64,000 nucleotides of DNA, from positions 52,823-116,822 of the forward strand of contig NZ_BONC01000020.1 in assembly GCF_016862515.1 (NCBI RefSeq). Reading direction: 5' to 3'. How positions within the stretch are numbered: the first letter of the stretch is position 1; the number at the start of each line of letters is the position of its first letter. The notes below the pieces were generated by a model, which made no database searches, was not told the origin of the DNA, and saw only the letters and a program-made list of their open reading frames with translations. A program made the position numbers and the translations under genes. Positions 47,815-55,745 of the stretch are shown piece by piece. Source of the stretch: Asanoa iriomotensis (GTDB taxonomy: Bacteria > Actinomycetota > Actinomycetes > Mycobacteriales > Micromonosporaceae).

Positions 47815-48224
47815 TCGGGGGCGCCGACGCCCAGCGCGCGGCTGCTCGGCGGCGCCAGCATCAGGCCGCAGAGCAGCAGCCCGAGCGCGATCAGCAGGAC
47901 GCCCAGCCAGGCCAGGCCGCCCTGGATCATGTAGTAGCCGACCGCGCAGAGCATGAGCTGCAACACGATCGCGGGCCCGCGCGCCCCGGCCCGGCCCTGG
48001 CCCAGCGCACGCCCGATGAGGAACAGCACCAGGGCGCCGAACGCGGCGAACGCGGTGAGCAGGAGGGCCGACGTGGTGTCGACCGCGTCGGCCGTCAGCA
48101 CCTCGTAGGCCAGGTAGGCCGTGAGCACGACCATGCCGGCCGCCTCCGCGAACAGCAGCCACACGGCGGCGCGCAACGTCGTGGGCGCGGGCTCGGCAGG
48201 GGTTTCGGCGGGCGTCTCGGGCAC
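47802..48224 (-). CDS. Four-helix integral membrane protein
   Basis: A ~140-residue protein from the GTG at 48224 (VPETPAETPAEPAPTT). After an acidic Pro/Glu/Thr-rich tail it has four hydrophobic segments (LRAAVWLLFAEAAGMVVLTAY, ALLLTAFAAFGALVLFLIG, AIVLQLMLCAVGYYMIQGG, WLGVLLIALGLLLCGLMLAP). Small four-helix proteins of this shape are common in actinobacteria, often beside lipid kinases, and have no known function. A longer open frame reads into the lipid kinase gene antisense and is rejected. Confidence 0.65.
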   Translation of the reverse strand: MPETPAETPAEPAPTTLRAAVWLLFAEAAGMVVLTAYLAYEVLTADAVDTTSALLLTAFAAFGALVLFLIGRALGQGRAGARGPAIVLQLMLCAVGYYMIQGGLAWLGVLLIALGLLLCGLMLAPPSSRALGVGAPDQRV

Positions 48225-48314
48225 GCGGCCACGATACCGCCGTGCTGAGCGACACAGCTCTCGGGCGTGTGGAAGGCGCACGGAGGGTGACCAAGCCCAG
48301 GTACAGTCCGGCTC

Positions 48315-49265
48315 ATGAGGGCCTTGCTGGTGGTCAACCCGAAGGCCACCACGACCTCCGAACGCAGCCGTGACGTCCTGATCCGCGCCTTGCGCAGCGC
48401 CGTCGACCTGCGGGTCGAGTTCACCCGGCGGCGGGGTCACGCGGTCAAGCTGGTCCGTGAGGCGGCGCTGCACGGTGTCGACGTCGTCGTCACCCTCGGT
48501 GGGGACGGAACGGTCAACGAAGCCGTCAACGGACTGATGGCCGCCCTGCCGGAGCTGTCGCCGCTCGGCGGCGCCACGCCGGCCGAGCGGCTGCCGGCCC
48601 TCGCGGTCGTGCCCGGCGGCTCGACGAACGTCTTCGCGCGGGCCATCGGGCTCCCGAAGGACTGGATCGAGGGCACCGGCGTGATCCTCGAGGGGTTGCG
48701 CGGTGGCCGGTTCCGCACGATCGGGCTCGGCCGGGCGGACGACCGCTACTTCACTTTCTGTGCAGGCTTCGGGCTCGACGCGGCGGTCATCCGGCGGGTC
48801 GAGCGGGCCCGTTCGCGCGGCCGGGTGTCGACCTCGGCGCTGTATCTGCGATCTACGTTCGGTGAGTATCTGGCCACCGACCGCCGGCATCCGGCGATCT
48901 CGATCGAGCGTCCGGCCGAGACGGCCGTCGATGAACTCTCCACGGTGATCATCCAGAACACCACGCCGTGGACCTATCTCGGCGATCGGCCCGTAAGCCC
49001 CAATCCGGACGCATCGTTCGACCTCGGACTTGACTTACTGGGCGTTCGTCAGCTAGCGGTCGCGAGTGCGACACGCACAGTAACGCAGATCCTGTCGTCG
49101 CGGACGAACCCGCACGGCCGGCACGTCGTCCAACTCCACGACGTTCATGAATTCACACTGCTCGCAAGCCGTCCGGAGGCGTTCCAAGTGGACGGCGACT
49201 ATCTCGGCGAGCGGGAAAAAGTCAGATTTACCTCCGTGGCGCGTGCGCTGAGAGTAATCTGCTGA
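48315..49265 (+). CDS. Diacylglycerol/lipid kinase family protein
   Basis: A 316-residue DAGK-catalytic-domain protein. It starts MRALLVVNPKATTTSERS and contains the nucleotide motif TLGGDGTVNEAVNG and PGGSTNVFARAIGLP, the family signatures for ATP-dependent phosphorylation of diacylglycerol or related lipids. The late part (residues ~170-316) forms the second domain. No membrane helix, so it is peripheral. Actinobacterial members may act on lipids for phosphatidylinositol mannoside or glycerolipid turnover; the exact lipid is not assigned. Confidence 0.87.
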   Translation: MRALLVVNPKATTTSERSRDVLIRALRSAVDLRVEFTRRRGHAVKLVREAALHGVDVVVTLGGDGTVNEAVNGLMAALPELSPLGGATPAERLPALAVVPGGSTNVFARAIGLPKDWIEGTGVILEGLRGGRFRTIGLGRADDRYFTFCAGFGLDAAVIRRVERARSRGRVSTSALYLRSTFGEYLATDRRHPAISIERPAETAVDELSTVIIQNTTPWTYLGDRPVSPNPDASFDLGLDLLGVRQLAVASATRTVTQILSSRTNPHGRHVVQLHDVHEFTLLASRPEAFQVDGDYLGEREKVRFTSVARALRVIC

Positions 49266-49683
49266 GGAACGGGTACGGGGTGTCCAGGCGCCGATTGTGG
49301 CAGCCGCAGGGGTGACACGTGCCGGAAATGCCAGTAATGTGGCCCGGACCGTACTACATTGATTGCGGCTGGCGAAATCCGGGTGCCGGGCAGATGCTCG
49401 AAAACCGGACAAAGGGGTCGTGAGCTTGCTCACCCGCTCAGACTTTTTCGCGGCGTCCCCCTTGACATCGCGACAGTTCGTGAAAGTATTCACAAGCGAA
49501 AACGAGTTACGGGAACGTTGCCCGCGAGCACTTAGTAAGGACCCTCGGCGCCGTTCCCCAGAGCTAGTCGCCTGCCCACGTGGTGCCGACGTGCCGGATG
49601 CTCACCGTCACGGAGTGCAACGCGCGCGCATATAAAGAACCACCCGCATTGTTTGCCATCGCAGAACGAGGAGTGTTGCCGCC
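49266..49683 (+). other. 418-nt region upstream of whiB1
   Basis: No gene is supported here. It holds GTGAGC-TT-GCTCAC near 49420, a -35-like TTGACA at 49462 with AGTATT 17 nt downstream, a GTGA-N6-TCAC dyad at 49480-49493, and TATAAA at 49629-49634 that could be a second -10 about 50 nt before the start. AT-rich pockets stand out. It is probably the multi-promoter control region of whiB1. Confidence 0.6.
49480..49493. promoter_or_regulatory. CRP-like dyad over whiB1 promoter
   Basis: GTGAAAGTATTCAC matches GTGA-N6-TCAC, the symmetric core of CRP/FNR-family sites (TGTGA-N6-TCACA). It overlaps the candidate -10 (49485-49490). Mycobacterial whiB1 is known to be controlled by the cAMP receptor protein. 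Binding here is inferred. Confidence 0.55.
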
Positions 49684-49941
49684 ATGGACTGGCGCCACCA
49701 TGCTGCCTGCCGCGACGAAGACCCGGAGCTGTTCTTCCCGATCGGGACCTCCGGTCCGGCTCTGTTGCAGGTCGAGCAGGCCAAGGCCGTCTGCCGGCGG
49801 TGCTCCGTGACCGACCAGTGCCTGCAGTGGGCGCTGGAGTCCGGTCAGGACGCCGGCGTCTGGGGCGGGATGAGCGAGGAAGAGCGGCGCGCGGTCAAGC
49901 GCCGCGGCGGCCTGCGGGTCCTGCGCGCTCACTCCGCCTGA
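49684..49941 (+). CDS. whiB1: WhiB-family iron-sulfur regulator, WhiB1/WblE type
   Basis: An 85-residue Wbl protein. Four Cys bind the [4Fe-4S] cluster: C9, C37, C40 and C46. The turn GVWGG (58-62) and a basic tail (RRAVKRRGGLRVLRAHSA) complete the family pattern; the start MDWRHHAACRDEDPELFFPIG is WhiB1-like. It partners the primary sigma factor and senses nitric oxide in mycobacteria, where it is essential. GAGGAG lies 12-17 nt before the ATG. A terminator follows. In Mycobacterium whiB1 is near pdtaS and sigH, as here. Confidence 0.94.
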   Translation: MDWRHHAACRDEDPELFFPIGTSGPALLQVEQAKAVCRRCSVTDQCLQWALESGQDAGVWGGMSEEERRAVKRRGGLRVLRAHSA

Positions 49942-49959
49942 TTCAACAGCACCAACGCA

Positions 49960-49987
49960 AGGACGCCCCGGGAAACCGGGGCGTCCT
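49960..49987 (+). terminator. Rho-independent-type terminator after whiB1
   Basis: A perfect 12-bp stem (49960-49971 with 49976-49987) with GAAA tetraloop, then GCGTTTGG. It ends the whiB1 transcript. Confidence 0.88.
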
Positions 49988-50038
49988 GCGTTTGGCCTGC
50001 GCGGCTTAACCTGCCGTTCACCTCGCGGCGCGACCCGG

Positions 50039-50437
50039 CTAACGGACGCTGATCACGTCACAGGTGCCCCCCGGTGCCGGTGCGTCCAGCGACGTCGTCT
50101 CCTCCACCTGCACCGTCTTTCCCGACGGCACGTTCCAGGCGGTCGCCGAGTCGGTGTCGATGCGGATGCCGTCGGCGTCGACGTACTCGATCTGGATGTG
50201 TGCCGATCGGGTGGCCGGGCCGGTGTTGTGCACCGCGAGGACGACCTTGCCCGTCGACCCGCTCAGGTCGCACGAGGTCACCTCGACGGTCATCTCCTCC
50301 GCGCGCACCCGGTTGTCCCGGTCACCCAGCCAGACGAAGAGCGTGACCAGGCCGAGCAGGCCGATGATGGTCACCGCACCCGGGATCGTGGTGTAGAACG
50401 GGGGCTTCGTCGCCCCGGACGACATGTCGCTGGTCAC
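50039..50437 (-). CDS. Single-pass membrane protein with exported beta domain
   Basis: A 132-residue protein. One membrane helix (VTIIGLLGLVTLFVWLG, ~21-38) is followed by ~90 exported residues with strands EMTVEVTSCDL, GKVVLAVHNTG and SAHIQIEYVD, similar to FxLYD/CARDB-like Ig domains. Two Cys (near 56 and 127) may form a disulfide. The start is a GTG at 50437 or ATG at 50425. The gene precedes the sulfur operon's 3' end in the same direction but past a hairpin, so it is probably separate. Function unknown. Confidence 0.6.
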   Translation of the reverse strand: MTSDMSSGATKPPFYTTIPGAVTIIGLLGLVTLFVWLGDRDNRVRAEEMTVEVTSCDLSGSTGKVVLAVHNTGPATRSAHIQIEYVDADGIRIDTDSATAWNVPSGKTVQVEETTSLDAPAPGGTCDVISVR

Positions 50438-50481
50438 GGGCGCAAGTTATCCGCCCAAAACGCCCTCGCCCGGCATTCACT

Positions 50482-50505
50482 CCAACGTGGGCTTGCCCAC
50501 GTTGG
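50482..50505 (-). terminator. Hairpin at the end of the sulfur operon
   Basis: A perfect 11-bp stem (50482-50492 with 50495-50505) and 2-nt loop, directly abutting the chelatase stop. It is read leftwards and probably ends the sirA-cysH-chelatase mRNA. Confidence 0.75.
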
Positions 50506-51318
50506 TCAGGCCGCGTGCGCCAGGTCGCAGACCGGCTCGCGAGCGGTCCGGCCCCGGGCGAGCACGAGACTGGCCAGTTCCGGCGCGCCACCCAGCGGCT
50601 CTGCCACCACTGCGGCACCGGCCGAGCGGGCCGCCGTGACAACCGTCTCGTGCAACAGGCCCGGCGCCAGGAAGTACGACGCGACTCCAATGTGGCGCGC
50701 ACCACCGGCGCGCAGCGATGCGACCGCCTCGCCACCGGTCGGTGCGGCCGCCGACGCGTACGCCACCGCACACGGCAACCCGCCCAGCGCGGTCGACAGA
50801 TTCCCCGCGACGGCCTCCACCGTGCCGCGCGCCGCCTCGTCCCGCGTGCCCGCCGCCGCCAGCACGACGCCGTCCAGCGGCAACGTCCCCGGCGCCCAGA
50901 CACCCGCCGCGGACGCGGCCACCGCCAGCCGCCGGCGCAGCGCGGCCAACAGGTAGGGCGACGTCACGCCCCCGACCGGGCCGAGCACGTCCGCGACCGA
51001 CACCGGAATCCGCAGCCCCCGCCCGCGCGCGTCCATCAGCGCCGCCGGGATGTCGACCCGACCGTGGTAGGCCGAGGTCAGCAGCAGCGGTGCCAGCGTC
51101 GCGCGCGCGGCGCCGGACGCCTCGAGGTCCAGCAGCACGTCGGCCGGCCGCGGCCCGGCGTGGTCGAGGAACGACAGCCGCACCGTCGTGCGGGGCACGA
51201 CCCGGCGCACCGCCTCGGCCAGCGCCTCGTTGGCGCGGGCGGCGCGCGGGTCACGGCTGCCGTGCGCGACCAGCACCAGCGGACCGGTCGCGGCGGGTTG
51301 CCAGAGGCGCATGCTCAT
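50506..51318 (-). CDS. Sirohydrochlorin chelatase, CbiX/SirB-like
   Basis: A 270-residue two-domain chelatase that inserts iron (or cobalt) into sirohydrochlorin. The first half has LVAHGSRDPRAARANEAL with the metal-binding His, LLLTSAYHGRVDIP; the second half repeats the pattern with SYFLAPGLLHETV. The start is the ATG at 51318, overlapping the cysH stop as ATGA; upstream extension is cysH read in another frame. In a sulfite reductase operon the natural product is siroheme, the cofactor of SirA. Confidence 0.88.
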   Translation of the reverse strand: MSMRLWQPAATGPLVLVAHGSRDPRAARANEALAEAVRRVVPRTTVRLSFLDHAGPRPADVLLDLEASGAARATLAPLLLTSAYHGRVDIPAALMDARGRGLRIPVSVADVLGPVGGVTSPYLLAALRRRLAVAASAAGVWAPGTLPLDGVVLAAAGTRDEAARGTVEAVAGNLSTALGGLPCAVAYASAAAPTGGEAVASLRAGGARHIGVASYFLAPGLLHETVVTAARSAGAAVVAEPLGGAPELASLVLARGRTAREPVCDLAHAA

Positions 51319-52076
51319 ACGTGCAGGCCGCATTCCGTCTTGTCGAACATCGCCCAGCGCCCGGCCCGCGGGTCCTCGCCGGCCTTGGTGCGCCGGGTGC
51401 ACGGCCAGCAGCCGATCGAGCCGTAGCCCTGCTTGAACAGCTCGTTGACCGGCACGTTCCAGCGTGAGATGTAAGCGTCCACGTCCCCCTGGCTCCAGGC
51501 GGCGATCGGGTTGATCTTCACCTTGCCACGCTTGGGATCGAACGCCACGACCGGGGTGTTGGCCCGGGTCGGCGACTCGTCGCGGCGCAGCCCGGCGGCC
51601 CAGGCGTCGTAGTCGCCGAGCGCCCGCTCCAGCGGCTCGACCTTGCGCAGGAAGCAGCACTCGTCGGGGGCGCGGTTGAACAGGCGCGGGCCGTACTCGC
51701 CGTCCTGCTGGCCGACGGTCATCCGCGGGCGGATCGAGCGGACGTTGACCGGCATCGTGCGGGCCACCGTATCGCGGACCTTGAGGGTCTCGGGGAAATG
51801 CAGGCCGGTGTCGAGGAACACCACGTCGACGCCCGGCGCGACGCGGGAGACGAGATGGGCGACCACACCGTCGGCCATCGAACTGGTCACACAGAACCGC
51901 GATCCGAACGTCTCGGCCGCCCAGCGGGCGATCTCCAGCGCCGGTGCGCCTTCCAGGTCACGCCCGGCCGCACTGGCCAGCGCCTCGAGCTCGTCGGCGG
52001 AACGCCGGCCGGCGGTCTCGCGAGCAGCGCCGCCCAGCGACACCAATCCCAGGCCCAACCCGTTCACCGCAGTCAT
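51315..52076 (-). CDS. cysH: Adenylyl-sulfate (APS) reductase
   Basis: A 253-residue thioredoxin-dependent enzyme reducing activated sulfate to sulfite. The substrate region is TSSMADGVVAHL, and FLDTGLHFPETL follows. The two Cys pairs in DECCFLRK and GCWPCTR indicate an iron-sulfur cluster and APS rather than PAPS specificity. The C-terminal ECGLH carries the catalytic Cys. It lies third in the leftward operon, 4 nt after the zinc-finger gene, and is coupled to the chelatase gene. Confidence 0.93.
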   Translation of the reverse strand: MTAVNGLGLGLVSLGGAARETAGRRSADELEALASAAGRDLEGAPALEIARWAAETFGSRFCVTSSMADGVVAHLVSRVAPGVDVVFLDTGLHFPETLKVRDTVARTMPVNVRSIRPRMTVGQQDGEYGPRLFNRAPDECCFLRKVEPLERALGDYDAWAAGLRRDESPTRANTPVVAFDPKRGKVKINPIAAWSQGDVDAYISRWNVPVNELFKQGYGSIGCWPCTRRTKAGEDPRAGRWAMFDKTECGLHV

Positions 52077-52080
52077 CGGG

Positions 52081-52263
52081 CTACCTCACCTCTTTCCCGT
52101 CCGTGGATAGGAGACCCGCTGCGCGCAGGCCGAGGAACTTGACCGAGAAGACCCGCTGGCAACCTCGGCACTCCCAGGCGCCGTGCGCCTCCTCGTGCGG
52201 GCGCAGGTCCTCTTCGGCGCAGTAGGGGCAGTACATCGGCGCCGCCCGGCTCTCTGAACTCAT
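52081..52263 (-). CDS. Small zinc-finger protein of the sulfite reductase operon
   Basis: A 60-residue protein starting MSSESRAAPMYCPYCAEEDLRPH and containing CPYC and CRGC zinc pairs (with His in between), followed by QRVFSVKFLG. The ATG at 52263 overlaps the sirA stop as ATGA. A gene like this commonly follows actinobacterial sulfite reductase; a redox or assembly role is conceivable but unproven. It is too short for certain function. Confidence 0.72.
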   Translation of the reverse strand: MSSESRAAPMYCPYCAEEDLRPHEEAHGAWECRGCQRVFSVKFLGLRAAGLLSTDGKEVR

Positions 52264-53945
52264 CGCAGCGCCTCCTCGTCGGCGCGCATGACCCACTGTG
52301 CGAACGCCTCGTCCGGGCCGGTGCGACCGTCGAGGTACCGGCGGGCCAGCCGCTCGACGTACTCCGGAAGCTCCTCGGCCGTGGTCTTGAGGCCGCGCAG
52401 CTTGCGGCCGAAACCGGCGGTCTGGCCCTGCGCCATCCCGAGGCCGCCGCCGAGGTGCACCTGGAAGCCTTCGACCTGGCGGCCGTCAGGGCCGACCACC
52501 AACTGTCCTTTGAGGCCGATGTCGGCGGTCTGCGTGCGGGCGCAGGCGTTCGGGCAACCGTTGATGTTGATGGTGATGTCGGCGTCGATGTCGCCGAGCC
52601 GCTCTTCCAGGCGGGCGACCAGTTCCTGGCCGCGCGCCTTGGTCTCGACGATCGCCAGCTTGCAGTATTCGATCCCCGTGCAGGCCATCGTCGCGCGCCG
52701 CCAGTTGGACGGGCGGGCCTCCAGCCCGATGCCGCGCAGCCCGGTCACCAGCGACTCGGTGCGCTCCTCGGGCACGTCGAGGACCAGCAGCTTCTGGTAC
52801 GGCGTGAGGCTGACCCGGTCGCTGCCGTGCGCCTCGACGACGTCGGCCAACGCCGAGAGCTGCGAGCCGGACACCCGGCCGACGACCGGCGCCGCACCGA
52901 CGTAGTAACGCCCGTCGCGCTGCCGGTGCACGCCGATGTGGTCGATCGGCTTGTCCGGCAACGCCGGCGCCGGACCGTCCACAAGCGACCGACCCAGGTA
53001 TTCCTTCTCCAGCACCTCGCGGAACTTCTCGACACCCCAGTCGGCGACGAGGAACTTGAGCCGGGCCCGGTGCCGCAGCCGGCGGTAGCCGTAGTCGCGG
53101 AAGATCGAGACGACGCCCTCCCAGACGTCGGGGACCTCCTCCAGCGGCACCCAGACACCCAACCGCTGGGCCAGCATCGGGTTGGTCGACAGGCCGCCGC
53201 CGACCCAGAGGTCGAAGCCCGGGCCGTAGTCGGTGTGTTCGACGCCGAGGAACGAGATGTCGTTGACCTCGTACGGCATGTCGGCGAGCCAGGAGATCGA
53301 CGACTTGAACTTGCGCGGCAGGTTGGAGAACTCCTTGTTGCCGACGAACCGCTCGACGATCGTGTCGATGGCCGGCGTCGGGTCGACCACCTCGTCGGCG
53401 GAGACGCCGGCGACCGGGCTGCCGAGCACCACCCGGGGACAGTCGCCGCACGCCTCGGTGGTCTGCAGGCCGACCGCCTCCAGCCGCCGCCAGATCTCCG
53501 GGACGTCCTCGACCCGGATCCAGTGGAGCTGGATGTTCTGCCGGTCAGTGATGTCGGCGCTGTCGCGGGCGAACTCGGTGGAGATCTGCGCGATCACCCG
53601 GAGCTGCTCGAGGCTGAGCTGGCCGCCGTCGACCCGGACGCGGAGCATGAAGTGCTCGTCGTCGAGCTCGTGCGGCTCGAGGATCGCGGTGCGGCCGCCG
53701 TCGATGCCCGCCTTGCGCTGGGTGTAGAGGCCCCACCAGCGGAACCGGCCGCGCAGGTCGGCGGGGTCGATCGAGGCGAAGCCGCGGTGGGCGTAGATGT
53801 TCTCGATCCGGGCCCGCACGTTGAGCGGGTCGTCGTCCTTCTTGGTGCGCTCGTTGGCGTTGAGCGGCTCGCGGTGCCCGAGAGCCCACTGGCCCTCGCC
53901 CCGGGCGCGGCGAGGCGAACGGGCTGGGGTGCTGCTGACCGCCAT
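52260..53945 (-). CDS. sirA: Ferredoxin-dependent sulfite (nitrite/sulfite) reductase
   Basis: A 561-residue siroheme/[4Fe-4S] enzyme reducing sulfite to sulfide. Two ferredoxin-like half-repeats are visible (RVRVDGGQLSLEQLRVIAQIS and HRQRDGRYYVG). The cluster Cys occur as ACTGIEYCK and NGCPNACARTQ, with siroheme-binding Arg/Lys around GIEYCK. GGAGGAA is 8-14 nt before the ATG. It is the first structural gene after the leader peptide and attenuator, and the zinc-finger gene overlaps its end. Homologous to mycobacterial SirA; nitrite as substrate is an alternative. Confidence 0.93.
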   Translation of the reverse strand: MAVSSTPARSPRRARGEGQWALGHREPLNANERTKKDDDPLNVRARIENIYAHRGFASIDPADLRGRFRWWGLYTQRKAGIDGGRTAILEPHELDDEHFMLRVRVDGGQLSLEQLRVIAQISTEFARDSADITDRQNIQLHWIRVEDVPEIWRRLEAVGLQTTEACGDCPRVVLGSPVAGVSADEVVDPTPAIDTIVERFVGNKEFSNLPRKFKSSISWLADMPYEVNDISFLGVEHTDYGPGFDLWVGGGLSTNPMLAQRLGVWVPLEEVPDVWEGVVSIFRDYGYRRLRHRARLKFLVADWGVEKFREVLEKEYLGRSLVDGPAPALPDKPIDHIGVHRQRDGRYYVGAAPVVGRVSGSQLSALADVVEAHGSDRVSLTPYQKLLVLDVPEERTESLVTGLRGIGLEARPSNWRRATMACTGIEYCKLAIVETKARGQELVARLEERLGDIDADITININGCPNACARTQTADIGLKGQLVVGPDGRQVEGFQVHLGGGLGMAQGQTAGFGRKLRGLKTTAEELPEYVERLARRYLDGRTGPDEAFAQWVMRADEEALR

Positions 53946-54006
53946 CGCGGCGTTCCTCCGAAGGTCGGGTTACGGCGCGTCGCGCGAGCCGCCTTCGGTG
54001 GAAGAC

Positions 54007-54048
54007 AAAAAAATGCCCGGCGCGGACGCGCCCGGACGTGAGTCGGGC
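54007..54048 (-). terminator. Transcription attenuator of the sulfur operon
   Basis: On the minus strand, a stem of 6 perfect pairs plus 2 beyond one mismatch (54015-54035 region, GGCGCG/CGCGCC core) is followed by ATTTTTTTG, a clear intrinsic terminator. Upstream and overlapping it, 54030-54048 can form a rival stem (GCCC/GGGC plus GAC/GTC). The leader peptide stops 5 nt before this. Together this fits translation-coupled attenuation. Confidence 0.75.
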
Positions 54049-54052
54049 GTCG

Positions 54053-54154
54053 TCAGTGAGCCGGACACATGGCACTGCGAACACGGCCGTAGTCGACGTG
54101 GCGACGGACCGTGAGGCCCAGGGTCACCATGCGACGGTCGGCGGTTGCAGTCAT
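54053..54154 (-). CDS. Cysteine-regulatory leader peptide (uORF)
   Basis: A 33-residue peptide, start MTATADRRMVTLGLTV, ending RRHVDYGRVRSAMCPAH. The RRHVD-x-x-RVxSAxCPA ending matches the putative leader peptide family found before sulfur genes in actinobacteria. Its single Cys codon (TGT) lies 3 codons before the last. Alternative in-frame ATGs at 54160 and 54163 would add 2-3 residues. It precedes the terminator and sirA, so stalling at the Cys codon under cysteine shortage would promote readthrough. Confidence 0.85.
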   Translation of the reverse strand: MTATADRRMVTLGLTVRRHVDYGRVRSAMCPAH

Positions 54155-54284
54155 GCTCATCATGCTGCCACAGCAAGCTGCTGTTACCTCAGCCAGTCCC
54201 AGATGCCGGGCCCCGGTGTGGCCCGCTTCACGTTAGGCTGATCCGGCAATAGGGACATTTGCGGCGCACTCGGGGGAGCCGCCG

Positions 54285-55745
54285 GTGACACAGCAGCTCG
54301 ATCGGGTCCGCGCGGCGGCGGCCGGGCCGCGCCGGTTCCTCACCGGACCGTGGGCGCCGGTCGTGCCGGCGGTGCTGACGCTGCTCGTCGCCGGCTTCCA
54401 GCTCGACCGGGCCCCCCTCTGGCGCGACGAGCTCGCGACCTGGAGCGCGGCCACCCGGCCGCTGCCCGACCTGTTGCGCATGCTCGCCGGCATCGACGCC
54501 GTGACCGGGCCCTATTACCTGTTCATGCACGGCTGGATCGCGTTGTTCGGCGACTCGGCGTTCTCCCTGCGGCTGCCGTCGCTGCTGGCCATGGTCGGCG
54601 CCGCGGCGCTGCTCACCCGGCTCGGCGCGCGCCTGTTCGACGGGCGGACCGGGCTGATCGCGGGCACGCTGTTCGCGCTCGTGCCGACCACGTCGCGCTA
54701 CGGCCAGGAGGCCCGGGGGTACGCGTTCGCGGTGCTGTTCACCGTCCTCGCCACGCTGCTGCTGGCCCGGGCGGTGGACCGGCCGGGCTGGGTGCGGTGG
54801 ACCCTCTACGCCCTCGCCGTGTTCGGCCTCGGGCTGTGCAACCTGGTCGCCCTGCTCGTGGTCGCCGGCCACGCCGCCGCGGTGATCGGACGGGGCCGGG
54901 CCGCCGCCGGTTTCGCCGCCGCGGTCGCCGCCGCCGCACTCCTGCTCGTGCCGCTGGTCGCGGTCGGCCGCGGCCAGGCGGGCGTGCAGCTCGACTGGGT
55001 GTCCCGGCCCGGCCCCGGTGACCTGCTCGCCCTGCCGGGCAGCCTGCTCCAGGCCGGGGTGGTCGGCGGCGCGCTGGTCGCGCTCGCGGCGCTGGGCTGG
55101 GCGCTCTCGGGCGGGCGGTGGCCGGCCGTGCTGGGCCTGTGTGTCCTGCTGCCGGCCGGGCTGCTGTTCCTGGCGGGCCTGTCCGGTCCGTACTGGGTGC
55201 CGCGCTACCTGATCGGGACCGTGCCGCTGGCCTGCCTGCTCGCCGCGCTCGCGCTGCGCCGGGTCCGGCTGGTCCTCGCGCTGGTGCTGGTCCTGCTGGT
55301 GGCGGCGCTGGGCGCGCCCGCACAGGCCGCCCTGCGCCGCACGCACGAGTTTCCACGCTCGGCGCCGGTCGACTACCCGGCCGCGGTCGCGGTGATCCGG
55401 GCCAACGCCCAGCCGGGTGACGGGATCGTCTACGACCCACGCGGCGGCTGGAAGATGCTCGACGTCGCGGTGGCGTACGGGCTGGCCGGCGCGGCGCCGC
55501 GCGACGTGTTCCTGTGGCAGAGCGCGGTGCAGCGGGGTGAGCTGCGCCCCGCCGAGTGCCCCGACCCCACCGGGTGCCTGTTCCAGGCGGCCGCGCCGCG
55601 GATCTGGCTGCTGACCACCGGCGACCGGGCCGAGCCGCTGGCCACCGTGCCGGGCGAGAAGGGCGCGGCCCTGCGCGCCGGCTACGCGACCCGCCAGGTC
55701 TGGCACGAGCCGGGCCTGACCGTCGCCCTGCTCACGCCGCGTTAG
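54285..55745 (+). CDS. Polytopic glycosyltransferase, GT39/PMT-like
   Basis: A 486-residue integral membrane protein with about 10-12 hydrophobic segments. An acidic motif after the first helix (APLWRDELATW) matches the D/E pair of lipid-linked mannosyltransferase-like (PMT_2) families, and the periplasmic loop after the last helix is ~150 residues (residues 345-486). It probably transfers a sugar from a polyprenyl-phosphate donor onto a cell-envelope acceptor. The start is a GTG at 54285 with GGGGGAG upstream. The 3' end overlaps the pdtaS stop by 4 nt, convergent. Confidence 0.82.
   Translation: MTQQLDRVRAAAAGPRRFLTGPWAPVVPAVLTLLVAGFQLDRAPLWRDELATWSAATRPLPDLLRMLAGIDAVTGPYYLFMHGWIALFGDSAFSLRLPSLLAMVGAAALLTRLGARLFDGRTGLIAGTLFALVPTTSRYGQEARGYAFAVLFTVLATLLLARAVDRPGWVRWTLYALAVFGLGLCNLVALLVVAGHAAAVIGRGRAAAGFAAAVAAAALLLVPLVAVGRGQAGVQLDWVSRPGPGDLLALPGSLLQAGVVGGALVALAALGWALSGGRWPAVLGLCVLLPAGLLFLAGLSGPYWVPRYLIGTVPLACLLAALALRRVRLVLALVLVLLVAALGAPAQAALRRTHEFPRSAPVDYPAAVAVIRANAQPGDGIVYDPRGGWKMLDVAVAYGLAGAAPRDVFLWQSAVQRGELRPAECPDPTGCLFQAAAPRIWLLTTGDRAEPLATVPGEKGAALRAGYATRQVWHEPGLTVALLTPR

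Noticed and set aside
49363..49635. An open frame of 90 codons upstream of whiB1
   Set aside because: No ribosome site or recognisable motif, overlaps promoter-like sequences and is less GC-biased at third positions than real genes here.
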